In this document: positions 32,621 through 40,922 of the stretch, piece by piece
Position numbering within the stretch: position 1 is the first letter of the stretch
How the letters are laid out: each line of letters starts with the position of its first letter
Assembly (NCBI GenBank): GCA_938015295.1
Contig: CALLQB010000067.1
Span: forward strand, 1 to 48,335
Direction of reading: 5' to 3'
DNA from: an uncultured Acidimicrobiales bacterium
GTDB lineage: Bacteria > Actinomycetota > Acidimicrobiia > Acidimicrobiales > SHLQ01
DNA: 48,335 nt
Notes under the pieces: generated by a model
The model's database searches: none
What the model was told of the DNA's origin: nothing
What the model saw: the letters and a program-made list of their open reading frames with translations, nothing else
Position numbers and translations under genes: made by a program

Positions 32621-34291
32621 CTAGTGGTGAGCATCGGGTTCGGCATCGCTTTCCCAGCGCTCTTCAATGAGATCGAGAGCTGCGAGACGATCGTTATATT
32701 CGATCGTCAACGAATGGGCTACCGACTCGGTGACAAGCCCGCGGCGGGCCATGTCGGCTACCCCGCTTCGTTCGGCGGTGACCGCGTCGCGTCGGGCCTG
32801 AAGCAGCATGGCGACTTCGAGTTCGGGGTGGGCTCGGAAATGACTACTGAGGTCGGTCTTCGCTTCGTGGAGTTGCGTGTCGTAGGTCTGGGTTAGGGCG
32901 GAGGTCATATCGCTGAACAACACACCGTTTTCGCCCAGCCGTTCGAGTTCGGCCCGCCCGCTGCGCATGGCAAAGATGCGGGCTTGGCGCATCTGCTGTT
33001 CCTTCTCCGACTCGGCCTGCCCTGCCAATCCGAGACGGTTGATGAGCGTTCCGATGGTGGTGCCTTGGATGAGGAGCGTGAAGAGCACTACGCCAAAGGT
33101 CATGAGGAGCACCGTGTCGACCGTGTTTTGATCGAAGTCGGCCTCGGCAAGCGTGAGGGCGAGCGCGAGCGAGATGGCGCCACGCAAACCGCCCCAGTAC
33201 TGCACGTGGCGAAATCCCATCGGGATCTTGCGCTTGGGCTGAATCACCTGGTGGAAGGCACCGATGCCGTAGATGACGACGATTCGGCCAACGACCACCA
33301 CGGCGATGGCTACCAGGACATCAGGGATGTGTTCGCCGAGTTCGGTGAGGTCGATTTCGAGGCCGATGACGAGGAACACCATCGAGTTGGCGAGGAACGC
33401 CAGCACTTCCCAGAAGTTGTCGAGCGTGAGGCGAGTGGTGGGTGAGGTGTTGGCAAAGCCGAGGTTGCCGACAACAAGGCCTGCTGCCACTACCGCCAGG
33501 ATGCCACTGAAGTGGAAGTCGTCGATGCCAAAAATATGCCCGAACTCTTCGGCGACGAGGAACGAGGCGAATGCCAGCGCCAGCGTGGTGGTGGTTTCGA
33601 TGAGCGGGTCGTCGACTTGGGCGAGAATCACCAAGCTGACGATTAACCCGAGAACCAGACCAACGGCCAGACCTCCTGCGCCGACGATGAAGAACTCGCC
33701 GATTGCGTCGGGTACGCCGAACTTGGCGCCGGGTACTGCGGCGGCCAGAGCGAGGTTGAAGGCGACGATGGCCACAGCGTCGTTGAAAAGGCTCTCGCCC
33801 TCGACGATGACCGAGAGCCGTTTGGCCACGCCCAGCGATTTGAAGAACGCAATGACCGCGACCGGGTCGGTGGCGCTGATGAGCGCACCGAAGGCAACGG
33901 CGGCCAGCCAGGGAATACCGACGACCGCCCAGATGACCCAGGCGATAAAGAAGGTGCCGAACATTGTTCCCACAATGGCGGTCAGGAGAACAGGGAGCAG
34001 GTCGGCTTTGAGTTTGGGCCACGGAATGTGAAGTGTCGCTTCGAACAGCAACGGAGGAACGAGCAGGCCAAGGATCAGGTCGGGCGAGAACTCGAGATCG
34101 ACAAAGTTTGGAAAGAACGCGAAACCAAGGCCAACCAGCACGAGGGCGACGGTGTAGGGGACCCGTACTCGTTTGACGGCGATCGCCATGAGGGCGGCGA
34201 TGGACAACAGGACAATGACGTTGAGTTCTTGATCGAGAAAAGTGCTCTCGGATGCCTCTGCGGCAAAGATGGTGGGGCGAAGAAAGCTCAT
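32621..34291 (-). CDS. Na+/H+ antiporter, CPA1 family
   Basis: A 556-aa membrane transporter with about 12 helices. Transport motifs are FGALISATDPVAVIAFFKSLG (the DPVAV ion-binding region) and IVEGESLFNDAVAIV (conserved ND). FLVAEEFGHIFGIDDFHFSGILAVVAAGLVVGN and FRHVQYWGGLRGAISLALAL are family patterns. The last 120 residues form a hydrophilic regulatory tail (from about 435, QAESEKEQQMRQARIFAMRSGR). It expels Na+ or K+ in exchange for protons. ATG 34291 is used; a TAGTGT box lies 9 nt further upstream. The USP-like gene follows in the same operon. Confidence 0.93.
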   Translation of the reverse strand: MSFLRPTIFAAEASESTFLDQELNVIVLLSIAALMAIAVKRVRVPYTVALVLVGLGFAFFPNFVDLEFSPDLILGLLVPPLLFEATLHIPWPKLKADLLPVLLTAIVGTMFGTFFIAWVIWAVVGIPWLAAVAFGALISATDPVAVIAFFKSLGVAKRLSVIVEGESLFNDAVAIVAFNLALAAAVPGAKFGVPDAIGEFFIVGAGGLAVGLVLGLIVSLVILAQVDDPLIETTTTLALAFASFLVAEEFGHIFGIDDFHFSGILAVVAAGLVVGNLGFANTSPTTRLTLDNFWEVLAFLANSMVFLVIGLEIDLTELGEHIPDVLVAIAVVVVGRIVVIYGIGAFHQVIQPKRKIPMGFRHVQYWGGLRGAISLALALTLAEADFDQNTVDTVLLMTFGVVLFTLLIQGTTIGTLINRLGLAGQAESEKEQQMRQARIFAMRSGRAELERLGENGVLFSDMTSALTQTYDTQLHEAKTDLSSHFRAHPELEVAMLLQARRDAVTAERSGVADMARRGLVTESVAHSLTIEYNDRLAALDLIEERWESDAEPDAHH

Positions 34292-34332
34292 CAGAGGCCA
34301 ACACTACTGTTCGCCAGCAGGTCGGACATGAG

Positions 34333-34338
34333 TACCAT
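34333..34338 (+). promoter_or_regulatory. Leaderless -10 box of the aquaglyceroporin gene
   Basis: TACCAT, a 7-nt spacer, then ATG 34346. This favours 34346 over the upstream in-frame ATG 34328, which would place the box inside the coding region. Confidence 0.5.
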
Positions 34339-34345
34339 CGTCGGA

Positions 34346-35014
34346 ATGCTCCAAAAGCTCACCGCCGAATTTGTTGGCACGGCGTTTCTTCTGGCGGGCG
34401 TGGTGGGTTCAGGCATCATGGCTGAGAACCTCACCGATGATGTCGGCTTGCAACTTTTGCAAAATACGCTGGCCACAGCGGGTGTTTTGCTGGCGCTGAT
34501 CTTGGCGCTTGGCGCCGCGTCGGGTGCCCATTTCAATCCGGCGGTGACCCTTGCCGAACGAGCGTTTGGTGGCATCGATACGCCGACCGCAGCGGGGTAC
34601 ATCGTGGCGCAGATCGCGGGCGGAATCGTCGGCGTGATGGCCGCCAACATCATGTTCGATCTGCCGGCGGTCGAGTGGGCGACCAAGGATCGGTCGAGCA
34701 TCAACCTTGTGTTTGCCGAGGGCGTGGCCACCGTTGGGTTGTTGCTGGTGATCTTCGGCGTGGTGCGATCGGGACGCAGCGACATGGCGGCCTTCTCGGT
34801 GTCGGGCTACATCGCTGGCGCCTACTACTTCACCTCGTCGACCAGCTTCGCGAATCCGGCGGTCACCATCGCCCGAACGTTCAGCGATACCTTCGCCGGC
34901 ATCGAACCAGCCTCCGCTCCCGGTTTCATTGGCGCCCAGTTGGTAGCGACGGTTGTCGCCGTAGCCCTCATCAAAACCATCTACCCAAAAAGCGAACGCC
35001 CCAACCCGAAGTGA
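34346..35014 (+). CDS. Aquaglyceroporin (MIP family), AqpS-like
   Basis: A 222-aa six-helix channel. Both NPA boxes are present: HFNPAVTLAERAFGG and SFANPAVTIARTF, with Arg in the second-box selectivity filter. The early segment MLQKLTAEFVGTAFLLAGVVGSGIMAENLTDD and LLQNTLATAGVLLALILALG match the AqpS type found in ars operons of alpha-proteobacteria and actinobacteria, which moves arsenite and methylarsenicals. ArsJ lies 3.6 kb upstream, so an arsenic role is plausible but not shown. ATG 34346 fits the family N-terminus and the leaderless box; ATG 34328 would add six residues. The promoter is shared with the divergent CPA1 antiporter. Confidence 0.9.
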   Translation: MLQKLTAEFVGTAFLLAGVVGSGIMAENLTDDVGLQLLQNTLATAGVLLALILALGAASGAHFNPAVTLAERAFGGIDTPTAAGYIVAQIAGGIVGVMAANIMFDLPAVEWATKDRSSINLVFAEGVATVGLLLVIFGVVRSGRSDMAAFSVSGYIAGAYYFTSSTSFANPAVTIARTFSDTFAGIEPASAPGFIGAQLVATVVAVALIKTIYPKSERPNPK

Positions 35015-35073
35015 CGCCACCACATCCCCAAACATCCCCAGGAACCCCAAAGTCCCCCACCGCCACCCAAAAA

Positions 35074-35127
35074 CCGAAATTTTGACCCAAAGTGACCGTG
35101 ACGGGTCACTTTGCATCAAAATTTCGG
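35074..35127. repeat. Long interrupted palindrome
   Basis: Two 24-nt arms, 35074-35097 (CCGAAATTTTGA.., CAAAGTGACC) and 35104-35127 (GGTCACTTTG.., TCAAAATTTCGG), pair with only a 2-bp internal mismatch around a 6-nt loop (GTGACG). It is much longer than a normal terminator, lacks a T-run, and lies 59 bp after the AqpS-like gene. It could be a terminator, a MITE-like remnant or an RNA structure. No second copy was seen in this window. Confidence 0.8.
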
Positions 35128-35197
35128 GTGGGGAGTGGGTCTTGCGTTGGGGACGCTGGCAGGCGAATCTGGAGACACGACCGTTCAGGGGGACTCG

Positions 35198-36070
35198 ATG
35201 GCTCGCACTTCGACCACACCGATCTACACGCCACTCGACGCGACGTTCGGTGCCATTGTTACTGGCATCGACGTCACCGCACTCGACGAGCAAGAGTTCG
35301 CAGCGCTCTACGATGCATGGCTCGAACATGCCCTGCTCATCTTTCCTGGACAACACCTTTCTCGACCGGCACAGGTCGCGTTCGCGCGCCGGTTTGGTCC
35401 CATCGAACAGATTGGTGGCTCTGACATCTTCGCCCTCAGCAACGTGACCGCGAAAGGTGAACTGCGAGGCGACGACGACATGATGAAAATCATCAAGGGC
35501 AACATGGGGTGGCACGCCGACAGCACCTACATGGAGGTGCAGGCGAAGGGAGCGGTGTTCTCTGCCGAGACCGTGCCGTCGGCAGACGGGCAGACCGGCT
35601 GGGCCGATATGCGAGCCGCCTACGATGCGCTTGACGATGCGACCAAGGCGGTTGTCGAAGGCCTCTCGGCGCACCATTCGTTGCACTACAGCCAGTCGAA
35701 GGTTGGGCACACTCATTCGGACGACAGCGACTACGTCGGCTACGGACTTCAGCACGAGGGTGTTCCGCTGCGACCCTTGGTGAAAGTGCATCCCGAAACC
35801 GGTCGACGGTGCCTTGCCGTTGGCCGTCACGCGCATGCCGTGCCCGGTATGGATCCTGCTGACTCCGAGCAGCTACTTGCCGACCTTAGTGAGCAGGCGT
35901 GTGTTGCGCCCCGGGTGTATCACCATCAATGGTCACCCGGCGATGTCGTGGTGTGGGACAACCGCTGCCTGATGCACCGGGCAATGCCGTGGGACTTCAG
36001 CGAGCCTCGGGTGATGTGGCATTCGCGTTTGCAGGGCGACCCAGCGACTGAAACGGCACCCCTCGTCTAG
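35198..36070 (+). CDS. TauD/TfdA family 2-oxoglutarate-dependent dioxygenase
   Basis: A 290-aa Fe(II)/2-oxoglutarate oxygenase. The facial triad is H106 and D108 in WHADSTYM and H260 in CLMHRAMPW; R271 or R277 (RVMWHSRLQGD) should bind the 2-oxoglutarate carboxylate. FGAIVTGIDVTALDE at the N-terminus is typical. It hydroxylates an organic substrate, often releasing a leaving group such as sulfite or an aryl-oxy group. The substrate is unknown. ATG 35198 is chosen for the CAGGGGGA ribosome binding site; the upstream open frame overlaps the palindrome and is unlikely. A second member lies at 44028-44876. Confidence 0.92.
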   Translation: MARTSTTPIYTPLDATFGAIVTGIDVTALDEQEFAALYDAWLEHALLIFPGQHLSRPAQVAFARRFGPIEQIGGSDIFALSNVTAKGELRGDDDMMKIIKGNMGWHADSTYMEVQAKGAVFSAETVPSADGQTGWADMRAAYDALDDATKAVVEGLSAHHSLHYSQSKVGHTHSDDSDYVGYGLQHEGVPLRPLVKVHPETGRRCLAVGRHAHAVPGMDPADSEQLLADLSEQACVAPRVYHHQWSPGDVVVWDNRCLMHRAMPWDFSEPRVMWHSRLQGDPATETAPLV

Positions 36071-36092
36071 CAACGCCGGGTATACCGGGCTG

Positions 36093-37124
36093 CTATTCGC
36101 CCTGAGCGACCGCTTGGCTTTCGAGGTAGGAGATGGTCGGGTACCGCGGCGGGTTGTCGGGCCCTTGGCAGGTAGGCAGACACTCCATCGGGTAGTCGGC
36201 GTTTGCGTTGAAGAAGAATGGAATCGAGTAACGGTCAGTTGACGCCGCTCCCTCAACGGCCGTGTTGTTCGCGAAGTGTCTAGTGCTGAGGACTCTGTCG
36301 TTTGACCACTGCCGAAGAAGTTCGCCCGAATTCACGACGAACGCGCCGGGCACGACCGGTACCGAAATCCATTGTTGGCGACGATGACTGAAGATGGTCA
36401 GACCAGGGCCGTCCTGGAGAAGCAGCGTAAAGAACGTGGTGTCGACGTGCGGTGCGATGCCAAACGCATCGTCGGGCGACACGCGCTCGGCGGGTGGGTA
36501 GCGGGTGAGCCGTAGCCGCCAGAATGGATGCGTGAACGCGCTGTCGAAGAAGGTCGGCGGCAGTTCAAGTGCGGCGGCCCAGACAGGCAGCATCCGAAGT
36601 GCCAGGTTCGCGATGACGCCTGCGTATCGCTCTACTGCAGCGCGAAAACCTGGAGCCACGGCCTCAGGCAGCCATTGGTTGTCGTCGAAACCGATATGCC
36701 GGTCGCCCTTGATGAGGAACGCTTCGTTGACGTTTCCTTTGTCGCGCCGTGGGAGTTTCCGCTCACCAACTGGGAGGTATCCCATTCCGCCAATCGGAAC
36801 GCCCGGTCGGTCCATCAGGATGGTCTCTTTCACGGCGAGCGGGAGGGCATGGAACTGTTTGGCTGCGGCGAAGATCGCGTCTACGTCGCCTTGCGGAACG
36901 CCATGCCCGACGAGTTGATGAAACCCCGTGTCCTCCGACGCTTCCCGAAGCTGGCGAGCAACGATGTCGAGTTCGGCCCGGTCGTGTGTGGCCAACCACT
37001 TGGTGACGTCGATCGTCGCGATATCGCCGGGCTCGGCGGGCACCGGCGACGAAGTGTCCCAGCTGGCCGATTCGGTCTGAAGCTCGCGCTCCTTTGCGAG
37101 TGGGTCGAACTCGGCCTGGGTCAT
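36093..37124 (-). CDS. Isopenicillin-N-synthase-like 2OG-Fe(II) oxygenase
   Basis: A 343-aa member of the DIOX_N/2OG-FeII_Oxy group. DIATIDVTKW starts the N-terminal DIOX_N region (about 35-150). The iron ligands are H226 and D228 (APHVDTTFFTLLLQDG) and H283 (STRHFANN); R298-x-S300 (DRYSIPFF) binds 2-oxoglutarate. All key residues are present. The substrate is unknown. The promoter is shared with GH9 and holds CGTGAA/TTCACG (37126-37141) directly over the likely -10 (AATACT), so a repressor could act here. Confidence 0.92.
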   Translation of the reverse strand: MTQAEFDPLAKERELQTESASWDTSSPVPAEPGDIATIDVTKWLATHDRAELDIVARQLREASEDTGFHQLVGHGVPQGDVDAIFAAAKQFHALPLAVKETILMDRPGVPIGGMGYLPVGERKLPRRDKGNVNEAFLIKGDRHIGFDDNQWLPEAVAPGFRAAVERYAGVIANLALRMLPVWAAALELPPTFFDSAFTHPFWRLRLTRYPPAERVSPDDAFGIAPHVDTTFFTLLLQDGPGLTIFSHRRQQWISVPVVPGAFVVNSGELLRQWSNDRVLSTRHFANNTAVEGAASTDRYSIPFFFNANADYPMECLPTCQGPDNPPRYPTISYLESQAVAQGE

Positions 37125-37125
37125 G

Positions 37126-37141
37126 CGTGAAGTATTTCACG
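37126..37141. promoter_or_regulatory. Operator-like inverted repeat at oxygenase promoter
   Basis: CGTGAA-GTAT-TTCACG, perfect 6-bp arms, lies just before the oxygenase ATG and covers AATACT, its likely -10 box. This arrangement fits repression by a dimeric regulator. Confidence 0.5.
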
Positions 37142-37153
37142 TCATCTTCGCTG

Positions 37154-37173
37154 GCTTCATGTTCGCTTCATGT
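37154..37173. promoter_or_regulatory. Direct repeat in the GH9 promoter region
   Basis: GCTTCATGT occurs at 37154-37162 and 37165-37173, 11 bp apart, i.e. on one face of the helix, just upstream of the GH9 -10 box. This suggests tandem binding of an activator. Confidence 0.35.
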
Positions 37174-37182
37174 GCCGGTGCG

Positions 37183-37188
37183 TAAGGT
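37183..37188 (+). promoter_or_regulatory. -10 box of the GH9 gene
   Basis: TAAGGT, a 7-nt spacer, then ATG 37196. This fits leaderless transcription. Confidence 0.5.
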
Positions 37189-37195
37189 ACGAACA

Positions 37196-39103
37196 ATGAT
37201 GAACATTCTGAACCGCAGCAGGTGTCTGGCTACTCAAACCTTGACCTTGGTGCTCGCTTGTTTGCTGGCTGCGACGGGGCTGGCGCTGCTTGGCGGGCCT
37301 ACCGCTGCGGGAGCGCAACAGGCCACCGAGCTCGAGCTCGAGCCGCTGATTCGTGTTGACCAGTTCGGCTACTTGCCGGTGAGCCCCAAGGTGGCGGTAT
37401 TCGCCGATCCGGTTGAGGGGTTCAACGGTGACGAAAGCTATTCGCCGGGCAACCGGATTGAGCTGCGGCGCGCTGGCGACGGCAGCACCGTCGTCGCTGG
37501 ATCACCGACCCAGTGGAATCGTGGCCGCATCGACCCACAGTCAGGCGATCGCGGCTGGACCTTTGAGTTCACCGACGTGCAGGAGCCGGGTGTCTACTAC
37601 CTCGCCGACGTTGAGAATGGGGTGCGGAGCTACGAGTTTGCGATTGGGTCCAATGTCTATGACGACGTGCTCGACGCAGCGATGAAGATGTTCTGGTATA
37701 ACCGCGGCAACGTTGCTCATCAGGGTCCGCTCGCCGGCCCGTGGACCGACGACGCCGCCTATATCGGGCCGAACCAGGACACCGAGGCTCGCTGGATCGA
37801 CGACCCGAACAACCCGGCGACCGCTCGCGACCTCAGCGGCGGTTGGTTCGATGCGGGCGATACCAACAAATACGTCACGTTCGCTAACTCGGTCGTTCAC
37901 CAACTACTGAGCAGCTACCAGGACTTCCCACAGGTGTTCGATGACGACGCCGGTATTCCCGAGTCGGGCAATGGGGTTCCCGACGTTGTCGACGAGGTGT
38001 TGTGGGAGATCGACTGGCTCAAGAAGATGCAGAACCCCGATGGTGGTGTTTTGATCAAGGTTGGTGAGACCGAATACACCGCAGGGCCAGTGCCGAGCGA
38101 AGTTCGCCTGCCGCGCTTTTACGAGGAAGCCTGTTCGTCGGCGACCATTGCTGCGGCTGGCATGTTCGCACACACGGCGGTAGTGCTTCGCGACCTGTCA
38201 GGTTTCGAACCCGAAGTTCGCGACCTGACCCGGCGAGCAAAGCGGGCGTGGAAATGGTTTCACCGAAACGCGATCGACACCGACTGCGACCCAGGGCTGG
38301 TCACCGCTGGCGATGCCGACATGTCCCGTGAAGATCAGTTGGGTGAAACGGTGACGGCTGCGGTGTACCTTCACGAGCTCACCGGAGCGAAGAAGTTTCG
38401 GCGAGCGATCGGGAGGAACCTTGGCAACACGATGGTCGTTCGAGACCCCGGCTACGGGCGTTACGAAGCGCAACAGGGAGACGCGCTCGCGGCCTACCTA
38501 GATCAGCCAAACGCGAAGCGGTCACAGGTCCGCAAGATCCGCCGCGAGATGCGACGAGCTGCTCGAAACGATGTGGTCCGGTTCGCTCCCGAGGCCGGCC
38601 TCTACCGTTCGTATTTGCCCGAGCCCAACATTCACTGGGGTAGCAACATGATCAGAGCAAACGCCGGGTCGTCGAGTGCGTTGATTGCTGCGGCGGGTGT
38701 CGACGCGGCGAATCGCTGGCAACATCTCGACCGAGCGTCGACCAACCTGCAATCGTTCCACGGCCTCAACCCTATGGGGCTTGTCTATCTATCGAATATG
38801 GAACAGTTTGGTTCGGAGCGCTCTGCTTCGGAGATCTACCACTACTGGTTTGGCGAGGGCACGCCGTTCGACAGTTCGATTACCTCACCGTTCGGCCCGG
38901 CGCCCGGGTATCTCGTTGGTGGTCCGAACCCGACCTACTCGGGCTCGGTGCCGGGTTTGGCCGACCAGCCACCGCTGAAGGTGTACCTCGACTGGAACAC
39001 GGTGGAGAACGAAGAGCGGTCCTACGAAATCACTGAACCCTCAACCTCGTATCAGGCGGCCTACGTTCGTCTGCTGGCCAGCGTGATGGTGAACGATCAG
39101 TAA
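37196..39103 (+). CDS. Glycoside hydrolase family 9 (endoglucanase-type), secreted
   Basis: A 635-aa secreted protein. A signal peptide (basic start, hydrophobic stretch, cleavage near TAAGAQQ, about residue 41) is followed by an Ig-like CelD_N domain (LIRVDQFGYLPVSPKVAVFADP, about 50-155) and the (alpha/alpha)6 GH9 domain. Catalytic residues are the DxxD base pair in GGWFDAGD (D219 and D222) and probably E614 (TEPSTSYQAA), the proton donor. It should cut beta-1,4-glucan or a similar polymer outside the cell. No cellulose-binding module is seen. ATG 37196 or 37199 fits the signal peptide and the promoter. The stop overlaps the convergent gene by 7 bp. Confidence 0.92.
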   Translation: MMNILNRSRCLATQTLTLVLACLLAATGLALLGGPTAAGAQQATELELEPLIRVDQFGYLPVSPKVAVFADPVEGFNGDESYSPGNRIELRRAGDGSTVVAGSPTQWNRGRIDPQSGDRGWTFEFTDVQEPGVYYLADVENGVRSYEFAIGSNVYDDVLDAAMKMFWYNRGNVAHQGPLAGPWTDDAAYIGPNQDTEARWIDDPNNPATARDLSGGWFDAGDTNKYVTFANSVVHQLLSSYQDFPQVFDDDAGIPESGNGVPDVVDEVLWEIDWLKKMQNPDGGVLIKVGETEYTAGPVPSEVRLPRFYEEACSSATIAAAGMFAHTAVVLRDLSGFEPEVRDLTRRAKRAWKWFHRNAIDTDCDPGLVTAGDADMSREDQLGETVTAAVYLHELTGAKKFRRAIGRNLGNTMVVRDPGYGRYEAQQGDALAAYLDQPNAKRSQVRKIRREMRRAARNDVVRFAPEAGLYRSYLPEPNIHWGSNMIRANAGSSSALIAAAGVDAANRWQHLDRASTNLQSFHGLNPMGLVYLSNMEQFGSERSASEIYHYWFGEGTPFDSSITSPFGPAPGYLVGGPNPTYSGSVPGLADQPPLKVYLDWNTVENEERSYEITEPSTSYQAAYVRLLASVMVNDQ

Positions 39104-40053
39104 GTTGCGGCGGTAACCAACGGGTAAGGCTCTTTCCCGTCATCGATCAGGTCGATATTTGCGCCGATAACTTTGACGGCGGTGAACGGATTCGTTTCGC
39201 CGGCAATGTGCGGTGTGATCGCGACTTTGGGATGGCTCCAGAGTGGCGAATCGGCCGGCAATGGCTCGGTGGCAAAGACGTCGAGCACGGCAGCGTGAAG
39301 ATCACCCGAAAGAGCGTCGAGAAGCGCGTTGGTGTCGACGGTGCCGCCTCGACCAACATTGATGAGCACGCCGTCGCCGAGGGCTCGAAGGGCGGCTTCC
39401 CCCACGATGTTTTTGGTTGCGTCGCTGAGTGGCAACAGGTTGACCACGGTGTTGCTCGCAGCAAAGAACTGCATCAGTGCTTCAATGCCCACATGATGCT
39501 GGCCATAGGGGGTGTCCTTCTCCGACCGACTCCATGAAACAACCGGGTAGCCCAGACTCGTGAGGTGATTGGCAACAACCGTGCCGATTGCTCCCAAACC
39601 AAGGATGCCGACCGTGACCTCAGGATTGCGCGGCCCGATCTCCCACACGGCGGCCTGCTGTTGCTTGGCGTAGACATCGAACGACCGGGCGTAGTGAACA
39701 ACCCAATGGGTGCAGTACGCAGCGATCTCGGTTGACATCGACGGGTCGATCAAACGTACGACTGGAAGTTTGGGAGGAATGAGCGAGAAGTCGAGGTGAT
39801 CGATGCCAGCGCTGGTCAGCATCACGCCTTTGAGGTTTGGAAAGTTGCCGAGTTGCGCCCAATCGATCTTCCAGCCAACGAGATATTCGACGCTTTCGGG
39901 TGTGGCGTCTTGGGTGCCGAGAACGATCTTGCGGTCGGGAAACCGGTCAGTGAATGCCTGCACCCAGCGGTCCTGATTTCGGACGGCGATAACAACAATT
40001 TCTCCAGCTCCCTCTCCAGGTCCCTCTCCGGGTCGGTTGCGTGGCTCGCTCAT
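39097..40053 (-). CDS. D-2-hydroxyacid dehydrogenase (GhrA-like)
   Basis: A 318-aa NAD(P)-dependent dehydrogenase. GILGLGAIGTVVANHL is the dinucleotide motif. Catalytic residues are R in NVGRGGTVDTN, E in DVFATEPLPADSPLW and H in ITPHIAGE. It interconverts 2-keto acids and D-2-hydroxyacids; the substrate may be glyoxylate or hydroxypyruvate. The first 20 residues are a PGEGPGEGAGE repeat, low-complexity DNA. The start at ATG 40053 overlaps the upstream enoyl-CoA hydratase stop as ATGA. It may work with the hydratase in degrading an acid side chain. The stop overlaps GH9 by 7 bp. Confidence 0.9.
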   Translation of the reverse strand: MSEPRNRPGEGPGEGAGEIVVIAVRNQDRWVQAFTDRFPDRKIVLGTQDATPESVEYLVGWKIDWAQLGNFPNLKGVMLTSAGIDHLDFSLIPPKLPVVRLIDPSMSTEIAAYCTHWVVHYARSFDVYAKQQQAAVWEIGPRNPEVTVGILGLGAIGTVVANHLTSLGYPVVSWSRSEKDTPYGQHHVGIEALMQFFAASNTVVNLLPLSDATKNIVGEAALRALGDGVLINVGRGGTVDTNALLDALSGDLHAAVLDVFATEPLPADSPLWSHPKVAITPHIAGETNPFTAVKVIGANIDLIDDGKEPYPLVTAATY

Positions 40054-40886
40054 CGGATGCGCGGGGTAATTCGTTTACCCGAGGTGAACGCCTCTTGACC
40101 CTGAGCGAGGGCCTCGGGATCCATACCCGTCGTCAGAATCGCTGGTGCCATCGACAACGCCTCGTTGCGGTTGAGGTCGTTGGCAGCCCAGATCGCCCGC
40201 AGGCTGGCCTGCACCGCTACCGGCGGCTGCGACGCAATCGCTTCTGCCAGCACTCGAGCGGCGTCCCGCAACTCGTCGGCCGGAACCACATCCGAAACCA
40301 GGCCGATGCGATGAGCGGTCTCGGCCGACATGCGTTCGTGGTTACCGAGCAACGTGAGCCGAAGAATTTCACCAAGGGGCATGCGTTGTAACATCTTCAT
40401 CGGCTCATAGACGGCGGCCATGCCATAGGTGACGTGTGGGTCGAAGAATGTGGCATCTTCCGAGGCGATAATGATGTCGGCCTCGGCGATGAGATAAAAA
40501 GCGCCGCCGCAACAAACACCGTTGACCGCGGCGATAACGGGCTTCCACATGTCGCAAGCCTTGGCGCCAAGATCGTCGCCCGGATCGTCGTACATGAAGT
40601 TGTTCGATGTGCCATACAGCTTGCCGCCGCCCATGGCGCTCATGTCTTGGCCGCGATCGATACCAACACAGAAGGCGCGGTCGCCGGCGGCACCAAGCAC
40701 TGCGACATGTACCTCATCGATTTCGCGAAACGCTTTCCATGTCGCCTTCACTTCATCCTGCATCTGCTGGTTGAACGCGTTCATGGCGTCGGGGCGGTTG
40801 AGGGTTACCCAACCAATGTTGTTGTCGATCTCGACCGAAATTGTCTCGAACGACGACGGATCAAAGGCTTCTGCAGCACCAGTCAT
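40050..40886 (-). CDS. Enoyl-CoA hydratase/isomerase family protein
   Basis: A 278-aa crotonase-fold protein. GWVTLNRPDAMNAFNQQM is the CoA-binding entry, PVIAAVNGVCCGGAFYLIAEADIIIASEDATFFDPHVTYG is the oxyanion-hole and active-site segment, and the C-terminal trimerisation helix follows. The usual hydratase glutamates are replaced in part (FDPHVTYGMAA), so the reaction may be hydration, isomerisation or hydrolysis. It starts the two-gene unit with the hydroxyacid dehydrogenase. TACGAA-N6-ATG resembles the leaderless pattern but lacks the last T. Confidence 0.9.
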   Translation of the reverse strand: MTGAAEAFDPSSFETISVEIDNNIGWVTLNRPDAMNAFNQQMQDEVKATWKAFREIDEVHVAVLGAAGDRAFCVGIDRGQDMSAMGGGKLYGTSNNFMYDDPGDDLGAKACDMWKPVIAAVNGVCCGGAFYLIAEADIIIASEDATFFDPHVTYGMAAVYEPMKMLQRMPLGEILRLTLLGNHERMSAETAHRIGLVSDVVPADELRDAARVLAEAIASQPPVAVQASLRAIWAANDLNRNEALSMAPAILTTGMDPEALAQGQEAFTSGKRITPRIR

Positions 40887-40922
40887 CCCCCTTTCGTAGC
40901 AGGAAAACCGGAGGGCGTCGGG

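Noticed and set aside
34328..34346. ATG 34328 as start of the aquaporin gene
   Set aside because: It would put the TACCAT box inside the coding region, and the family N-terminus fits ATG 34346 better.
38815..38825. GGAGCGCTCTG inside the GH9 gene, similar to the LacI operator
   Set aside because: It is intragenic, its flanks are not symmetric and it lies far from a start codon. Kept only as a low-value possibility.
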